DNA of 64,000 nucleotides, taken from assembly GCA_002104905.1 (NCBI GenBank), contig MCFE01000054.1, positions 1 to 64,000 of the forward strand. Direction: 5' to 3'. Every line of letters begins with the position of its first letter. Within the stretch, counting starts at the first letter, position 1. This document shows positions 36,452 to 47,869 of this stretch, one piece after another. The stretch is from Basidiobolus meristosporus CBS 931.73 (taxonomy: Eukaryota > Basidiobolomycota > Basidiobolomycetes > Basidiobolales > Basidiobolaceae). The notes beneath the pieces were generated by a model. That model searched no databases, was not told the origin of the DNA, and saw only the letters and a list, made by a program, of their open reading frames with translations. A program made the position numbers and the translations under genes.

Positions 36452-37812
36452 TGGAGAGGCAGTAGCGGAAATTGGCTGCGTCTAGGGTTTTGAGGGTCGA
36501 CGTTGTTGTTTATGCTTCGAGAGTTATGGAAATGGCAAAAAATCGGCTTTGAAAGCAATCATTAGCAAGGTGCAGCGGCAGCCCTATATATAGGAAACCA
36601 TTTGTTTATATGTCCATATAAGGGATCATTGCGCGCGAAATCTTAGTCACACTAACCGAGATACCACTCAACATAGCACGAGCTCCATTCGATCCACTGA
36701 TTGGTAGACATATTGTTGGAGCCTTAATCAGCGACTAGCGAATGCTACAATGACTGTCCAGAGAATGGGCAGTAATGCAGCAGTTATTGGGTCGTTGCAA
36801 TAATACATATCCAATAGCGGGACTGTCATTGTTCTCGCGCAGAATATCAATATGAAGTTTCTATAGATGTGGTACAAGGGGGAATTAAATGATCTAGCTG
36901 CTCTTATTCCCTAAGCGCTCTCACCTGATATCATGTGCTCTGATATGCAGACAATTGGTTGGGAGATGCAGCCTAGGATCAAGTACAAATTGGACTGAAG
37001 CAACAGGAGCATCCTTGCATTCAAAGAGACTTTAGTCAAGCACATCGACTTCACAACCATCCTTGGCTATTTTCATAGGCTGTTCCTCTAATACAGGAAT
37101 GGATTTACATGATAGTCGTGAAAGAACTCAATTCTGGAAGCATCGAAGTTGGTATGGCCTAAAGACCTATTGATGCTTGAAACTGGTGAGACAGATCAGC
37201 CTACCAGCCTATCAGAATCCTGTGCAGATCCATGGCTCACTTCCAGCTACCACTCGTGGGACACTACGGATGTGGTGACGTGCATATCATTGTTAATTAT
37301 CCTTGGCAGATCTGACCTATCTAAGTATAATGAGACAACTACGTTATCAGGGACACTTCGAGGAGCATTCCCAATCACTTCCTCCAACATATTGTAAAAA
37401 CCCAACGATCGAGGGATGGGTGAGGATGCTAGTACGAGAAACTGACATTGTTTGGCGCAACCGTAGTGCTTGTCATACATTAAGTATGTACTGACACCGA
37501 TGTGTAGCGTGTGGACATGAGATGTCTGAGGATATCTGCCTATTTGATGAGGATGGCGACCCCTGCCTATTTACTGAGCCTATTTAGACCAATTTGAAGC
37601 TCATATGGACAGGTGTCACTGCGCCATCAGGGTTAACTACAAGCCGTATAAGCATACCAAGTAATCAGGGGAAACTAAAGATACACACTTATACTAGACC
37701 CTCTGTTTGAGAGACTCACCATCCCTTCAATGATGGCTGGTTTCTGTAGCATTTGGTGTTATCTGTATGAAATTGCCTACCATCGGCCTCGGATAACCAA
37801 CAAATTGATATA
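36452..37812. other. Intergenic, nothing recognised beyond a TATA box
   Basis: 1.36 kb. Contains the TATATATA (36585-36592) of the Pho80-like gene. No frame above 82 codons and no motif. Confidence 0.5.
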
Positions 37813-37968
37813 CTAATCAGGCAATGGTACGACCCCAGCTTCCTTCACGTTGTGCTCCCTAAAAAAGATGTACATAATACTACCCACACCAATCCCCACA
37901 TCAGCAACCACCATGACAAACACAGCCATACCCAGGTAGAGCTTGGCGATGTATATGATTCCCCTGAA
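37813..37968 (-). CDS. Last exon of an unidentified membrane protein (partial model)
   Basis: A 52-codon frame ends at TAG 37813-37815 and begins after a plausible acceptor (gattcaag). It encodes FRGIIYIAKLYLG, a long hydrophobic helix (MAVFVMVVADVGIGVGSIMYIFF), and a polar tail EHNVKEAGVVPLPD. Such a helix-plus-tail is unlikely by chance. The upstream 37969-38396 has other protein-like pieces in different frames (KYQWVYGQ; GIPIYTIFLPSIQNFLPILT) but I could not join them, so the gene may have several tiny exons or be decayed. Family unknown. Confidence 0.4.
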   Translation of the reverse strand, partial: FRGIIYIAKLYLGMAVFVMVVADVGIGVGSIMYIFFREHNVKEAGVVPLPD

Positions 37969-38396
37969 CTTGAATCATACTCAAGATCCGTACTCCAGAT
38001 TGTTTGACCTTGTCCGTAGACCCACTGGTACTTGGCCGATTCTTAAGTTCTTTGGGCTGTTATTCTGCTGTTTAGGATGTGGAAAGGGAAAATGGGCTAA
38101 AGAGGGTATAATAATGAGAATGGGGGACATAAAAGCATAACCATTGTGGTCGCCATGAGAAGAGAGCATAACAATGAAGGGCACTGAGATTTCTGTTAAA
38201 ATAGGAAGGAAATTTTGGATTGATGGTAAGAATATTGTATATATTGGGATACCACACTTCGTATTGATCATGAGCTTTAATACAGAAATGAATTTTACCT
38301 ATCTTGACATGTGTAGTAATGGGAAAGAAGAGCACTACTAGAGGTTTTTACACATGCATCAATGCTCTTGGTGGTTGGTGGATTACGCTAGGTTGT

Positions 38397-38993
38397 TCAA
38401 TCAGATGGCATCCATATTTCAGTATCGCTATTTACAGCATCCATTACTTGATTATAGTTTCCTTTGATCGGCGGCAATGGTGGAAGCCCAACTGCCGGTG
38501 AATATCCATCCTGGGGAAAATTGCCATCGTCCGTTTGAATGATGGAGTACTCCGAGGAATCCCACTGACTAGAATCCTTAGTACTTGTTTCGGTGACTGG
38601 CACAGAGCTTTCTGAACACCAGGATTGGATGGAGTTGGTTTTGTGTGGTTGTGCTAGCTTTGATGGGGCAAGTCGAGCGTTTTGGCCGTCGTCGGCTGTG
38701 GTGGGAAGGGGCCTTTGTTGGATCAGAAAGTCAATGAAGTCATCATGCACCTCCAACCATTGGCTTGAGGCTTCGCAGTATTCTAATTGAAAATCATCCA
38801 GGACCTCTTCTATTAGGCTTCGTGGATATTCACTGGTAAAACGCTCTTTCGATAACGTGCTGAGCATCTCGATATCCAGGTCATTCATATGCAGCTGCTT
38901 TCGCTCATTGAGTTGTGGATATCGCAGCTGCAGGGTGGTATGGAAGTGCTGATATAGATGTCTTCTCTTTGAAATATAAAACTCTGGTAACAT
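38397..38993 (-). CDS. Hypothetical protein, 198 aa
   Basis: Single open frame from ATG at 38993. The N-terminal half looks folded and helical (RHLYQHFHTTLQLRYPQLNERK; SLIEEVLDDFQLEYCEAS) and contains EVHDDFIDFLIQQRPLP; the rest is Ser/Thr-rich and acidic, ending EIWMPSD. No signal peptide, membrane segment or family that I recognise. An upstream exon is possible: a candidate acceptor (tttccaag) sits directly before the ATG. Confidence 0.5.
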   Translation of the reverse strand: MLPEFYISKRRHLYQHFHTTLQLRYPQLNERKQLHMNDLDIEMLSTLSKERFTSEYPRSLIEEVLDDFQLEYCEASSQWLEVHDDFIDFLIQQRPLPTTADDGQNARLAPSKLAQPHKTNSIQSWCSESSVPVTETSTKDSSQWDSSEYSIIQTDDGNFPQDGYSPAVGLPPLPPIKGNYNQVMDAVNSDTEIWMPSD

Positions 38994-40448
38994 GCTTGGA
39001 AATGTTGGTAATGAAGGGTAGGGATATTGTAATGAGAAGGGGAAACTGTACAGACTGGTATGTAGCCCTCAGAGCGTGAATGGAAGGCTTCAACTCTAAA
39101 TCAAAAATACTCGAGTCAAGCGCTCTAAATATTGAAGTATAAAGAAGAAAAAGATTCTTCATTCACCGTGAAATGAAAACCTAATTCAAAAGAGAATAGT
39201 CAAGTGCAGGTCTGGATGGTAGATAATAAAGACCAGGGGTAAAGCTCGGGGCCATAGAGATTAGTCCAAGATTGGCGTCGAAAAGTTAATCAAAGCGATT
39301 GACCAGTTGGAATGGTGGGAATCCGAGACTGGGGAGGACAAGTCTTTTGACTGAGTAGAGCGTGCTTCAATCGGTCAAAGGATCTTTTTTTACTGCATGC
39401 TATAGCAAATGATCATTTCACTGCACTCCAATATGAGCCGACACTTACTCTCGAAAAGGCCAATCAACCCAGAAATTTAGATGAATTAATTAATGAACCA
39501 TGTCAGCATCTATTCGGCATCGAGATGACTTCCCGAAAAAACAGCACTTCATTGAAACGCTACCTTACATGGGTAAAGTCTCCGAGAGCCTTCGAGTGGA
39601 TTTGTTTCGATGGGAAGCACCGAAATGCCTCTAGATGCCAAATTGATTCAGGTCAGTAGATGAGCGGGATAAGCTGCCATTGGGAAGCTGCCAAACGCTA
39701 TGTGTAATTAATTAATATCGGATATCGCCTATATTGAGGACTTCCATGTATCGTCCAATATTTGGTGGTGAAGGTTGTCACTCTAAGAATCCGTCATGGA
39801 TATTAAATCACAAATAGAGACATAACCAGCATGAGGGATTGGATCGCCGGCAATTTCATTAAAAGCATCTACCAATACTGGTGTTGTCGCTCAATGTTGA
39901 TCAGATAATGGTTAGCCTGTGAATCATGAACTTGTAGCTGTGCCTAAATATATCTAGCTGCTACGTCCTCATGGCACATACATACAATCTTGTCAACAGT
40001 TCGATTCGCAGGCAGATTGATGCCATTTCGGAGTGGGTAAATTAGCTCCGGGGACTCCTTATCACATGGAGCATGTGATGGATCCTTATCAATGTTGATA
40101 ACCTTTATTTTATCAGTGTCCAAACACTCTCCAGTAAGCTCTCTCTACAGACCCCGCCTCAACGGCAAGCCAATGCTATGACTAAAGCAGTAGCTTACCA
40201 TCGCCGGGTAAATCACCACACGAATACACCCCACCTGGTTGACCTTACAATGAGGGCTGACCGACTGCACTGAGTTCGCCTGGCATTTTGGATAGATTAG
40301 GAATACATGTTGAATTTCTCTTCTTCCTCGAACCGTGTGCTTTGACTACTGTTAGTTTATTTGAATTCACCACTACTCATGAAATCTCAAGTTACTAAAA
40401 GGACTGCTTACGGCTGTTGAGCCATTTTGAGCACTGGTTCTGCTGGGC
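38994..40448. other. Intergenic, nothing recognised
   Basis: 1.45 kb between minus-strand genes, presumably with the promoter of the hypothetical gene. No frame of note apart from 38905-39162 (minus), which has no motif. Confidence 0.5.
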
Positions 40449-41546
40449 TCAGCACTCGACCTTGCTATTATAGAAAGGATAATCGGTATATCCAACAGGT
40501 CCAGGAGTATAGAATGTATCCCTATTATAGGGGTTTAGCTTCCAATCATTTCTAATTCGTTCAGGTAAATCCGGATTGGAAATAAATCGTCGGCCGAAAG
40601 CAATAAGTGACCCGGTCTTCTCGGAACCAGCAATGGCGGATTCTGGCGTGTACCCTCCAGCGACAATGAATGGTCCTTTCCAGATATTCCGGAATGGATC
40701 CAACGAGAGTGATTCGTCTTCCTGGGTGTCGATATTGCCAGAAATTCGTGCTTCTACAAAATGAAGATACGACATGTTCGGATACTTCTGTTGGATCTGG
40801 GTGGTCAGGTAGGCGAATGTCTTCACTGGCGATTCATCATCCATATCTTGGAATGAACTGTAAGGTGAGAATCGGATTCCAGTCCTGTCTTGTCCGATGG
40901 CATTAGTGACACTATCGATAACTTCAAGTGCCAGTCTGCACCTATTCTCGATTGACCCACCGTACTTGTCTGTACGTTTGTTACTATTAGAGTTGATGAA
41001 TTGGTCAATCAAGTATCCGTTGGCACCATGGATTTCGACACCATCGAATCCTGCATCAATAGCATTAAGAGCGGCCTGTTTGTATTCCTGTACGATTTTT
41101 GGTATTTCCTCCAACTCCAATGCTCTTGGCGTCTCATAAGGAACCCCGGGTGAGGCTTCACCTTCAATAGCTATACTCGATGCTGATACCGGACTCTGGT
41201 GGTTTGGCAAAAATTTGCTACTTGCTGCCCTACCCAGAAACCAGAGCTGTAGATAAATCACGCCACCGTTCTTATGTACTTGAGTCGTCACCTTCCGCCA
41301 ACCCTCAATTTGGGCGGAAGTATGGATACCAGGGACATTTGCGTAACCCCCACCGTTGGGAGAAATAAAGGTGGCTTCAGTTATCAGCAGCCCCCCTTTT
41401 GTGGCACGTTGCTCATAATATGATGCACCGATATCTTGTGGAACCCCATTCTCGTCTGCTCGGAAGCGTGTTAATGGGGCAAGAACAACTCGGTGCTCTA
41501 GCTTGTTGCGGCCTAGTTGGATGGGCTCAAAGAGTTTGATTGTCAT
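40449..41546 (-). CDS. Old Yellow Enzyme, FMN-dependent NADPH dehydrogenase
   Basis: 365 aa, no intron, full TIM-barrel length for the family (about 370-400 aa). Reduces activated carbon-carbon double bonds of enones using FMN and NADPH. Seen: LFEPIQLGRNKLEHRVVLAP with PLTR (Thr26, which tunes FMN); substrate-binding pair His173 and Asn176 in IHGANGYLIDQF with catalytic Tyr178; NKRTDKYGGSIENRCRL; FMN phosphate region IVAGGYTPE and GSLIAFGRRFISNPDLP. A TATATATA at 41591-41598 is 45 nt before the start. No peroxisomal signal (ends KVEC). Confidence 0.95.
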   Translation of the reverse strand: MTIKLFEPIQLGRNKLEHRVVLAPLTRFRADENGVPQDIGASYYEQRATKGGLLITEATFISPNGGGYANVPGIHTSAQIEGWRKVTTQVHKNGGVIYLQLWFLGRAASSKFLPNHQSPVSASSIAIEGEASPGVPYETPRALELEEIPKIVQEYKQAALNAIDAGFDGVEIHGANGYLIDQFINSNSNKRTDKYGGSIENRCRLALEVIDSVTNAIGQDRTGIRFSPYSSFQDMDDESPVKTFAYLTTQIQQKYPNMSYLHFVEARISGNIDTQEDESLSLDPFRNIWKGPFIVAGGYTPESAIAGSEKTGSLIAFGRRFISNPDLPERIRNDWKLNPYNRDTFYTPGPVGYTDYPFYNSKVEC

Positions 41547-42093
41547 AATAAATACGTGTGCTTGGAGATGCCCCAGCCTGTACTCAGATCTATATATACA
41601 TAGAGCTCGCTTTACAATTAGTAATGGACAATGCTACGTAGAAAGCGAAGGTTTTGGATCATGGAATTTTAGTGGATTGTTGGGTGATTATTAATTCAAC
41701 ACGCAACGACCTGGATATTAGTAATGGTTGGTGCTGGTTATTTTCCTTATCCACTAGGACGCGCGCGATTAATTGGCAATTTCTCCTCGGTGTGATGCCA
41801 TCTGAGTGCATCTCTGGTTAGTCGTCTAGACAGTTCTCTATCAATCGAACATTGAAGCGCAATCTTCATGGCATTAAGGTGAGCTTCACGCGTGAATACT
41901 GCCAGTGGTGAGCTCAGCAAGGGCTTTGTACCGGAAACCAACTCACTATTGGCGCACGATATAGTTTATTTCACGGCAATTACTATCTACTTCGATGTGA
42001 AGAACACACCAGAACATGATTATGAGGTTTATGAATGCAAGGATGTTGGGACCCTGTAGTCCAGTAAAACAAAAAGCATGAAATGCTCGGGAT
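41547..42093. other. Intergenic with OYE promoter
   Basis: 547 bp; includes TATATATA at 41591-41598 serving the minus-strand OYE gene. Nothing else recognised. Confidence 0.55.
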
Positions 42094-42879
42094 TCAAGTT
42101 TGTGAAATGAGAGAGTATATATCCACGAGATTTGAGGTGCCTATTTGGGTGGAGACCGGATGGATGCTGGCTTTATCATAAATACTCCTGGATTTCGTCG
42201 GGGGCAGACGTGGAGATACAGCAGGTGAAGAATTGAGGAACGCTTTCCAGTGGTATCTATTGCTCATGAAATCCTCACGCGAAGTGATTCCTTGATACCT
42301 GTACGCCAGTTCACCCACTATCTCCTTATTCCAATAATGGCCCAGAAGTTGTAGCCAAAGCAAAAACTCCTTCTCTGTCACATGAAGTCTGAAGTTAAGC
42401 CCTTTCAAGAATTCCTTTTCGATGCGGTTGATCTCTTTCAACGGGATCCTACTGACGCTCGCCCAGCTTTGATTAGTGAAGGTGGAGTCGTCCAGGTATT
42501 TGTTGGCTAGTATTAGGCCGACGGTGAATACGAAGTATTCAGAGCCAGGGGTTTCGGTTGCGAGCCCATGTTGATTTTTCAACCGGTACACATAATATAG
42601 CGCCAGTATCGCCACGTAGAACGACACCTCGGTCGTGAAAAAAACTGTGTTGCAAAAGCTCTTGAATTTTGCATTGCTGGTAGAGCAGGAAAACGTATTC
42701 AAAGCACTGTTCCACATATAGCTTACCATGTCGCCTGCAAATCCGGATAGCCTAGCTCGGTTGATATCAGGAAGATACTCTACGATTCGGCGTTTGATGG
42801 CACAATCGTGTTCCAGAGTACTTGTGCTATAGACATGCTGATGACCTGGGTGCACAATCGATGATACCTTTGAGACCAT
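42094..42879 (-). CDS. PCL-type cyclin
   Basis: 261 aa, no intron. Cyclin box of the Pcl1/Pcl2/Pas1 class: FYVAILALYYVYRLKNQ, then FTVGLILANKYLDDSTFTNQ, then WASVSRIPLKEINRIEKEF, then LKGLNFRLHVTEKEFLLW. These cyclins pair with Pho85-type kinases, often at the G1/S step. The motif LANKYLDDxxxTNxxWxxVS is particularly characteristic. The C-terminal about 70 residues are Ser/Pro-rich. Same strand as the Pho80-like cyclin 6 kb to the left; the two are different subfamilies, not a tandem duplication. Confidence 0.88.
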   Translation of the reverse strand: MVSKVSSIVHPGHQHVYSTSTLEHDCAIKRRIVEYLPDINRARLSGFAGDMVSYMWNSALNTFSCSTSNAKFKSFCNTVFFTTEVSFYVAILALYYVYRLKNQHGLATETPGSEYFVFTVGLILANKYLDDSTFTNQSWASVSRIPLKEINRIEKEFLKGLNFRLHVTEKEFLLWLQLLGHYWNKEIVGELAYRYQGITSREDFMSNRYHWKAFLNSSPAVSPRLPPTKSRSIYDKASIHPVSTQIGTSNLVDIYSLISQT

Positions 42880-43993
42880 TATACATAGAAGCCCAATTTA
42901 AGGAAGAGCGCTATCCAGAATATAGCACAGGGTTTGGGTGCTTGAGTGGGTAAACTAGAGAATTTCAAGTATCCCGTGTGGGGCGTTAGGGAGCAGTTAT
43001 TAGAGGGATGAGGCATGGATCGGTCGTTATTGTTGTTCAATAAAAAGGTTAAATAGCTGGTGAAACAAATGCTGCCTGACCAATAAATGATTTTATCTGA
43101 GCAGTAAATAAACAGCAAGACTAACGTGAGACTATTGTAAAATGAAGGCAACATGACTTTAGCATCTTGCATTATGAAACCATCAGCTCACAATCCAAAG
43201 TGCATACACATCTAAATATGACTCTCAATGCGGTAATCTCCTGTAGACTCTGGAACACAATTGATTATCTAAGATATCTTTTACACCCGCAGAATCTACC
43301 TAGATGTCCCGATATAATAATGCTTCGTTCAGCTCACTGTGTTCTGTCCACGAGTACAAAACTGCTAAGCCAATTAGCCGAGAAGGCGATGATTTCGCCA
43401 ATTGGTGATAGAGAGGACTGGCAACACATCAGTTTCTTCCTATGGGCTACCATCGCAGCAGGAGTCAACATCGGCTGGAGTGAATGAATACGCCTGTTTC
43501 CAATAGTATCACGGGGATCACAGCCTTCCATACATCGATACTCTCAAAGCTTGGAATTCGCTTTTGCAGCAGCTTATTGGGATGCTACTTCCAATGTAAC
43601 TCCTGCAACCGCTCAGCAGCAAATGATCATAGAACAAATGTTTACCTGAAACAATTCATATACCCAACCGCGAGGTCACCTGATTGACAGTGGGTAGAGC
43701 GGTGATTTTGGGACATTCCTTGTTAATAACCCAAATGGATCAATTTAGGCAATTCTTTAAATCAGGCATATACTCACTTATGAAAGGCAGTCTAAAATCC
43801 GTTTGGGGATTCCATGGCGTTACTTCAACATAAATTGGCTAGATTGTCCTATCAGGGGCAAGAGGCAAATATCCTGGAGGTGGGTTGGATCCTAAGGAGC
43901 TGTGCGCCAACTCATTTTATGATGCCAAATTAACCCAGGTTTGCTTACAGTTGTCTTGCCGCTACTCCATGCAAAGTGAACCCTACTACCAGT
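42880..43993. other. Divergent intergenic, nothing recognised
   Basis: 1.1 kb between a minus-strand cyclin and a plus-strand nucleotidase; both promoters must lie here. Short frames only. Confidence 0.5.
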
Positions 43994-45886
43994 ATGCCTC
44001 CACTGATTAGAAGATTTCTGTTTCTAGTACTAGTAATACTATGTTTCCTCTTTTTCTTGTCCCTACAAATCCCTTCCCCCAAAGGGATGTCCTTCGTATA
44101 TAACCTAGGAGGCCAACATTCCCACATCACTATTCTGCATACCAACGATCTGCACGCTCACTATCAGGAGATCAATATCGATGGAAAAGATTGTACGGAA
44201 ACCGAGCGTACTGCCAACGGGTGTCTTGGTGGTATAGGGAGGTTGGCTAGTATGGTGAAGCAATGGCGGGAGAAGGTTCCGGACCTATTGCTTTTGGATG
44301 CTGGGGATCAGTTCCAAGGGTCTATCTTTTACAACGTATTTAAGGGAGACCTGGTTGCCAGAGTTATGAACGAGCTTCGATACGATTTAATGGTATATAG
44401 CAGTGTTCATACATCCGCGAATGCATTTCCCATTTAAACAATGGCTAAGGTTATTGATCATATAGGTTTTGGGGAACCATGAATTTGACGATGGCCCAGA
44501 GGCACTGGCGGATTTCATTGAGAAAGTAAATTTCCCCGTCATTTGTGCCAACTGCGTGGCTGAGAAAAGTCCACGCCTTAACGCTCTGGTAAGGTTCACA
44601 ACAACATAGAGTATTTGCTCTACACGGAATGAGTAAATCCGTGGCATACCCAGACTCATAATTTCCCTATAATAGCTCAAACCCTATCATATCTTTCCTT
44701 CGCAACATCTTGCGGTGATCGGATATGTGAAAAATGTCACCGGCAGTATATCTAATGCTGGCCCTACAATGGCGTTCACAGACCCGATATCCACGGTTCA
44801 GAAATACGTCAATTACTTGAGAAACGAGCTGGGAATCCAAAGAGTGATTGCTTTGAGCCATAATGGATACGTAGACGACCTATACCTGGCCTCGAACATA
44901 CGCGGATTGGATGCAATTGTTGGCGGCCACAGTCATACATATCTAACTAGTGACAAGCATGATCAGAATTTCAAATACGCCAAAGGAGCTTATCCAACTA
45001 TAGTCAAGGACTTGGATGATCATGATGTGTATGTCGTTCAGGTAAGCATATCACATATTCCAATTTGGATGCATCTGCTCCAGCCCTCTTACCAAATCCA
45101 TTCTAGGCTTGGGCTTGGGGCCGTTACCTTGGACACATAGATCTGTCTTACGATTCCGGTGGTGGATTAACGAGACTGGGTGGTGCACCCAAGTTCTTGG
45201 ATGGAGAAATTGAAAAAGACGCCGATATGGAGGGAATCTTAAGCACACACAGCCAGAAAATTCATGAGATCGAAAGTGAAGTGATCGGTTATGCCACAGA
45301 TGCATTCTCCCATCGTGGGTGCATGTCGCATGAGTGTCAGATTGGAAATCTAGTAGCTGACGCCATGCTCGCCTACCAAGAAGAGCGAGGAGCAGAGGCG
45401 GCAATCATCAATACGGGCGCAATTCGCGGTGAGCTTTTCAAAGGAAACATCACCATGAAAGACATCATGGTCATGCTGCCATTTGGGGACAACATTGTGC
45501 AGGTTACAATGTATGGTCAAGAGATTCGAGACTTTGTGGAAACCTACCTGTCCTTGAGAAGCGTTGCCTCCGGAGAGAAAATCAAGGGATTTTTGCAGGT
45601 GGCTGGGCTGCGCATCACTGTCGATAAAAAGGCCGCCGAATTCAACAGGTTATATAAGCTAGAGATTTGGAATAGCACCCAAAAGCAATACAATCTAGTG
45701 CTGGACAGGAAACGATATCAGATCGTAACTGGCAATTTCTTGGCGAATGGAGGAGACCGGATCATCAAGCCTATTCCAGACGTTACTCTGATAGAGGATA
45801 TCAGCAATGTATTGGTGCATTATATAAGATCCCGCTCTCCGTTGACACCTTCCATTGATGGAAGAATCAAATTCCTAAGGAATTGA
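43994..45886 (+). CDS. Membrane-anchored 5'-nucleotidase / metallophosphatase
   Basis: Four exons, each ending in phase 0: 43994-44392, 44466-44588, 44676-45041 and 45107-45886 (1668 nt, 555 aa). N-terminal signal anchor RRFLFLVLVILCFLFFLSLQI. Dinuclear metal site: HTNDLHAH (Asp52, His54), GDQF (Asp105), GNHE (Asn137, His138), SHNG (His236), GGHSH (His259, His261). C-terminal substrate domain: NTGAIRGELFKGNIT and MLPFGDNIVQVTMYGQEI. Hydrolyses nucleoside monophosphates outside the cytosol; product nucleosides could feed salvage. Start at the ATG 43994 instead of an upstream GTG; it directly precedes the anchor. Confidence 0.93.
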
Positions 45887-46163
45887 TGTTACGCATGTAT
45901 ATCCAGGTCTTGAAGCCATCCGTCAATGTAAGCAACTTCCCTTTTCTACAAACCCCGCTTTATTTCGTATTCCATAAACGTCCAAATAAAATCCACGAAT
46001 ATCCCCATTTTCCCTATTCGCTTGGCTTTCGAAGACTTTGGTTAGATGGACTGGCTACATCTTTGATACCATGCCACATAGCAAGCGTCAAGTGTGCAAT
46101 ATAGCACACCAAGATTTATTCCAATAGATTGGTAAAAATGGTACACGTATACAAGCCAAACCA

Positions 46164-47583
46164 TCAATCGGCCTTGACCAGTTTGACCTTGTCGGTCCCA
46201 AATTTGCGGGTAAATATCAAATCCTGATAGTTTAATACAAAACGTTAGTGTGTTTTCTCTCCCACCGATGTATGTTGGCGATGCTCACCTTGACCCAAAC
46301 AGGTAGCCAGTTGAGTATGCTCATAAGTGCAACGTTGGTTCCGTATGCAAAGTACGATGGAGGATTCGGGCGCAGAATAGCTTCGACGGTAGCTCGAGCA
46401 AATTCTTCTGTAGAGGTTGCGCCGGCTAGTGATTCCGCGAATGTAAGAAACTCCAAGCTCATACTGGGACATGTGCGAAATGTCGCGTATTTACCTTGTG
46501 ATAGATTCTGCCTCGCCTCGATATACTTGCGAACCGAAGTGTAGTACGAGTCTGTTGATAAGTGCAGTCAGTGTTGTTTAGTCAACATTGTGATAGTCAT
46601 GAGAGCTACCTTCGCTCAATTGGGATGTTTGCTTTAGGCTGTGATTGTGGGAGATGTTAGACTTGATTGCTCCCGGAGTGACTACGGTTACATCGATTCC
46701 GAACGGCTTGAGTTCCAGTCGAAGAGAATCGGACAATGAATGCAATGCCGCCTTGGTGGAGCAATAGACACCTGGGGAATATATGTGAAAACGAGGCTTC
46801 CGAGACGAATGAGTGTCTTATGGTTATTATATACCTGCCCATGGTGTAGCATGATAGCCCACCACGCTACCGACATTGACAATCTGTCCATGACCATTCT
46901 TGATCATATGTGGGGCAACAATTTGGCACAAGCGGATCACACCAAAAACATTGGTTTCGTAAACCGATTTAACTTGCTCTATATCGAATTCAATCAATGG
47001 GCCATACCCACCAACTCCGGCGTTGTTCACCAGTATATCTGTCGGGCAATATTGTTGGATTTTCAACTGTGCATGAGCTAAAGGCTTCAACGCCAACCAA
47101 GCTTACCAATACGTCCGAAACGACTGATCACGTTCTATTGTTTCTTATTAGCAATGACGTAGGGGAAAGATGAATTCCTCCAGGGTACCTCAATGGCTTC
47201 TTTGACGGAAGCCTCATCAACGACGTCCATGCGGACTCTTTCAATGCCGAACTCTACCATAGTTTCTATCAGAATATGACGAGCGTGTGTTATCCATACG
47301 TCTTTTCAGGACTAACCCTCTAAGCCTTCCATCGCCTCTACTTTTCTGGCCGAGGCGATCACTTTGCATTTACGCTGACATTGACAGGTTGTATACGCGT
47401 TAGTGTCACTCGTAGAACATATTGCTAACATACATACTCTGGCAAACTCTTGGCATAATTCGTAGCCTTGAGGAAAGAGGGTAGATGTCGTTTCGTACTG
47501 TGAAGCGCTGTTTTCAACTTACCTATACCACCTTTAGAGCACCCGGTAACAAATACTATCTTTTGGTTCGCTGTATTGGACAT
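46164..47583 (-). CDS. Short-chain dehydrogenase, Ayr1-like (1-acyl-DHAP reductase)
   Basis: Ten small exons, all in phase: 47583-47523, 47466-47438, 47374-47317, 47265-47189, 47134-47107, 47038-46835, 46771-46610, 46551-46495, 46425-46289, 46223-46164; 873 nt, 290 aa (yeast Ayr1 is 297). Classical SDR: cofactor loop [18 protein letters not shown], catalytic GSVVGY (Ser) and YCSTK (Tyr, Lys). [16 protein letters not shown] and LRLELKPFG closely follow Ayr1, which reduces 1-acyl-dihydroxyacetone phosphate with NADPH at the ER and lipid droplets. The C-terminal hydrophobic [14 protein letters not shown] fits membrane association. Two exons are under 30 nt. The choice of acceptor for exon 9 (actag before 46425) rests on phase. 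Confidence 0.88.
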
Positions 47584-47869
47584 TTTCTGTTACGATACTG
47601 TACTTGGATGAAGTTCAAACGTGGTGATGAATTTAAATACAAGGGAATCGCATTACCGAAGAATTTCTCGAATCAATGCTGCTTTGCAATCATCAATTGG
47701 CAGAGTCGTACAGAGAAATCACGATGAAATACCACGCAATACGAGCATGTGATGACGATGATATGTACACTTCTACAATCCACCTTTCCTGAATACATCC
47801 CTCCTGATTGCAATGGAGATATGGTGATTTGCGAGCGGTCAAAATCGATTGGAGATTAGGTGAGCTTGA

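Noticed and set aside
43969-43993. Upstream starts for the 5'-nucleotidase (ATG 43969, GTG 43976)
   Set aside because: The ATG is in another frame and GTG is not a normal nuclear start; ATG 43994 directly precedes the signal anchor.
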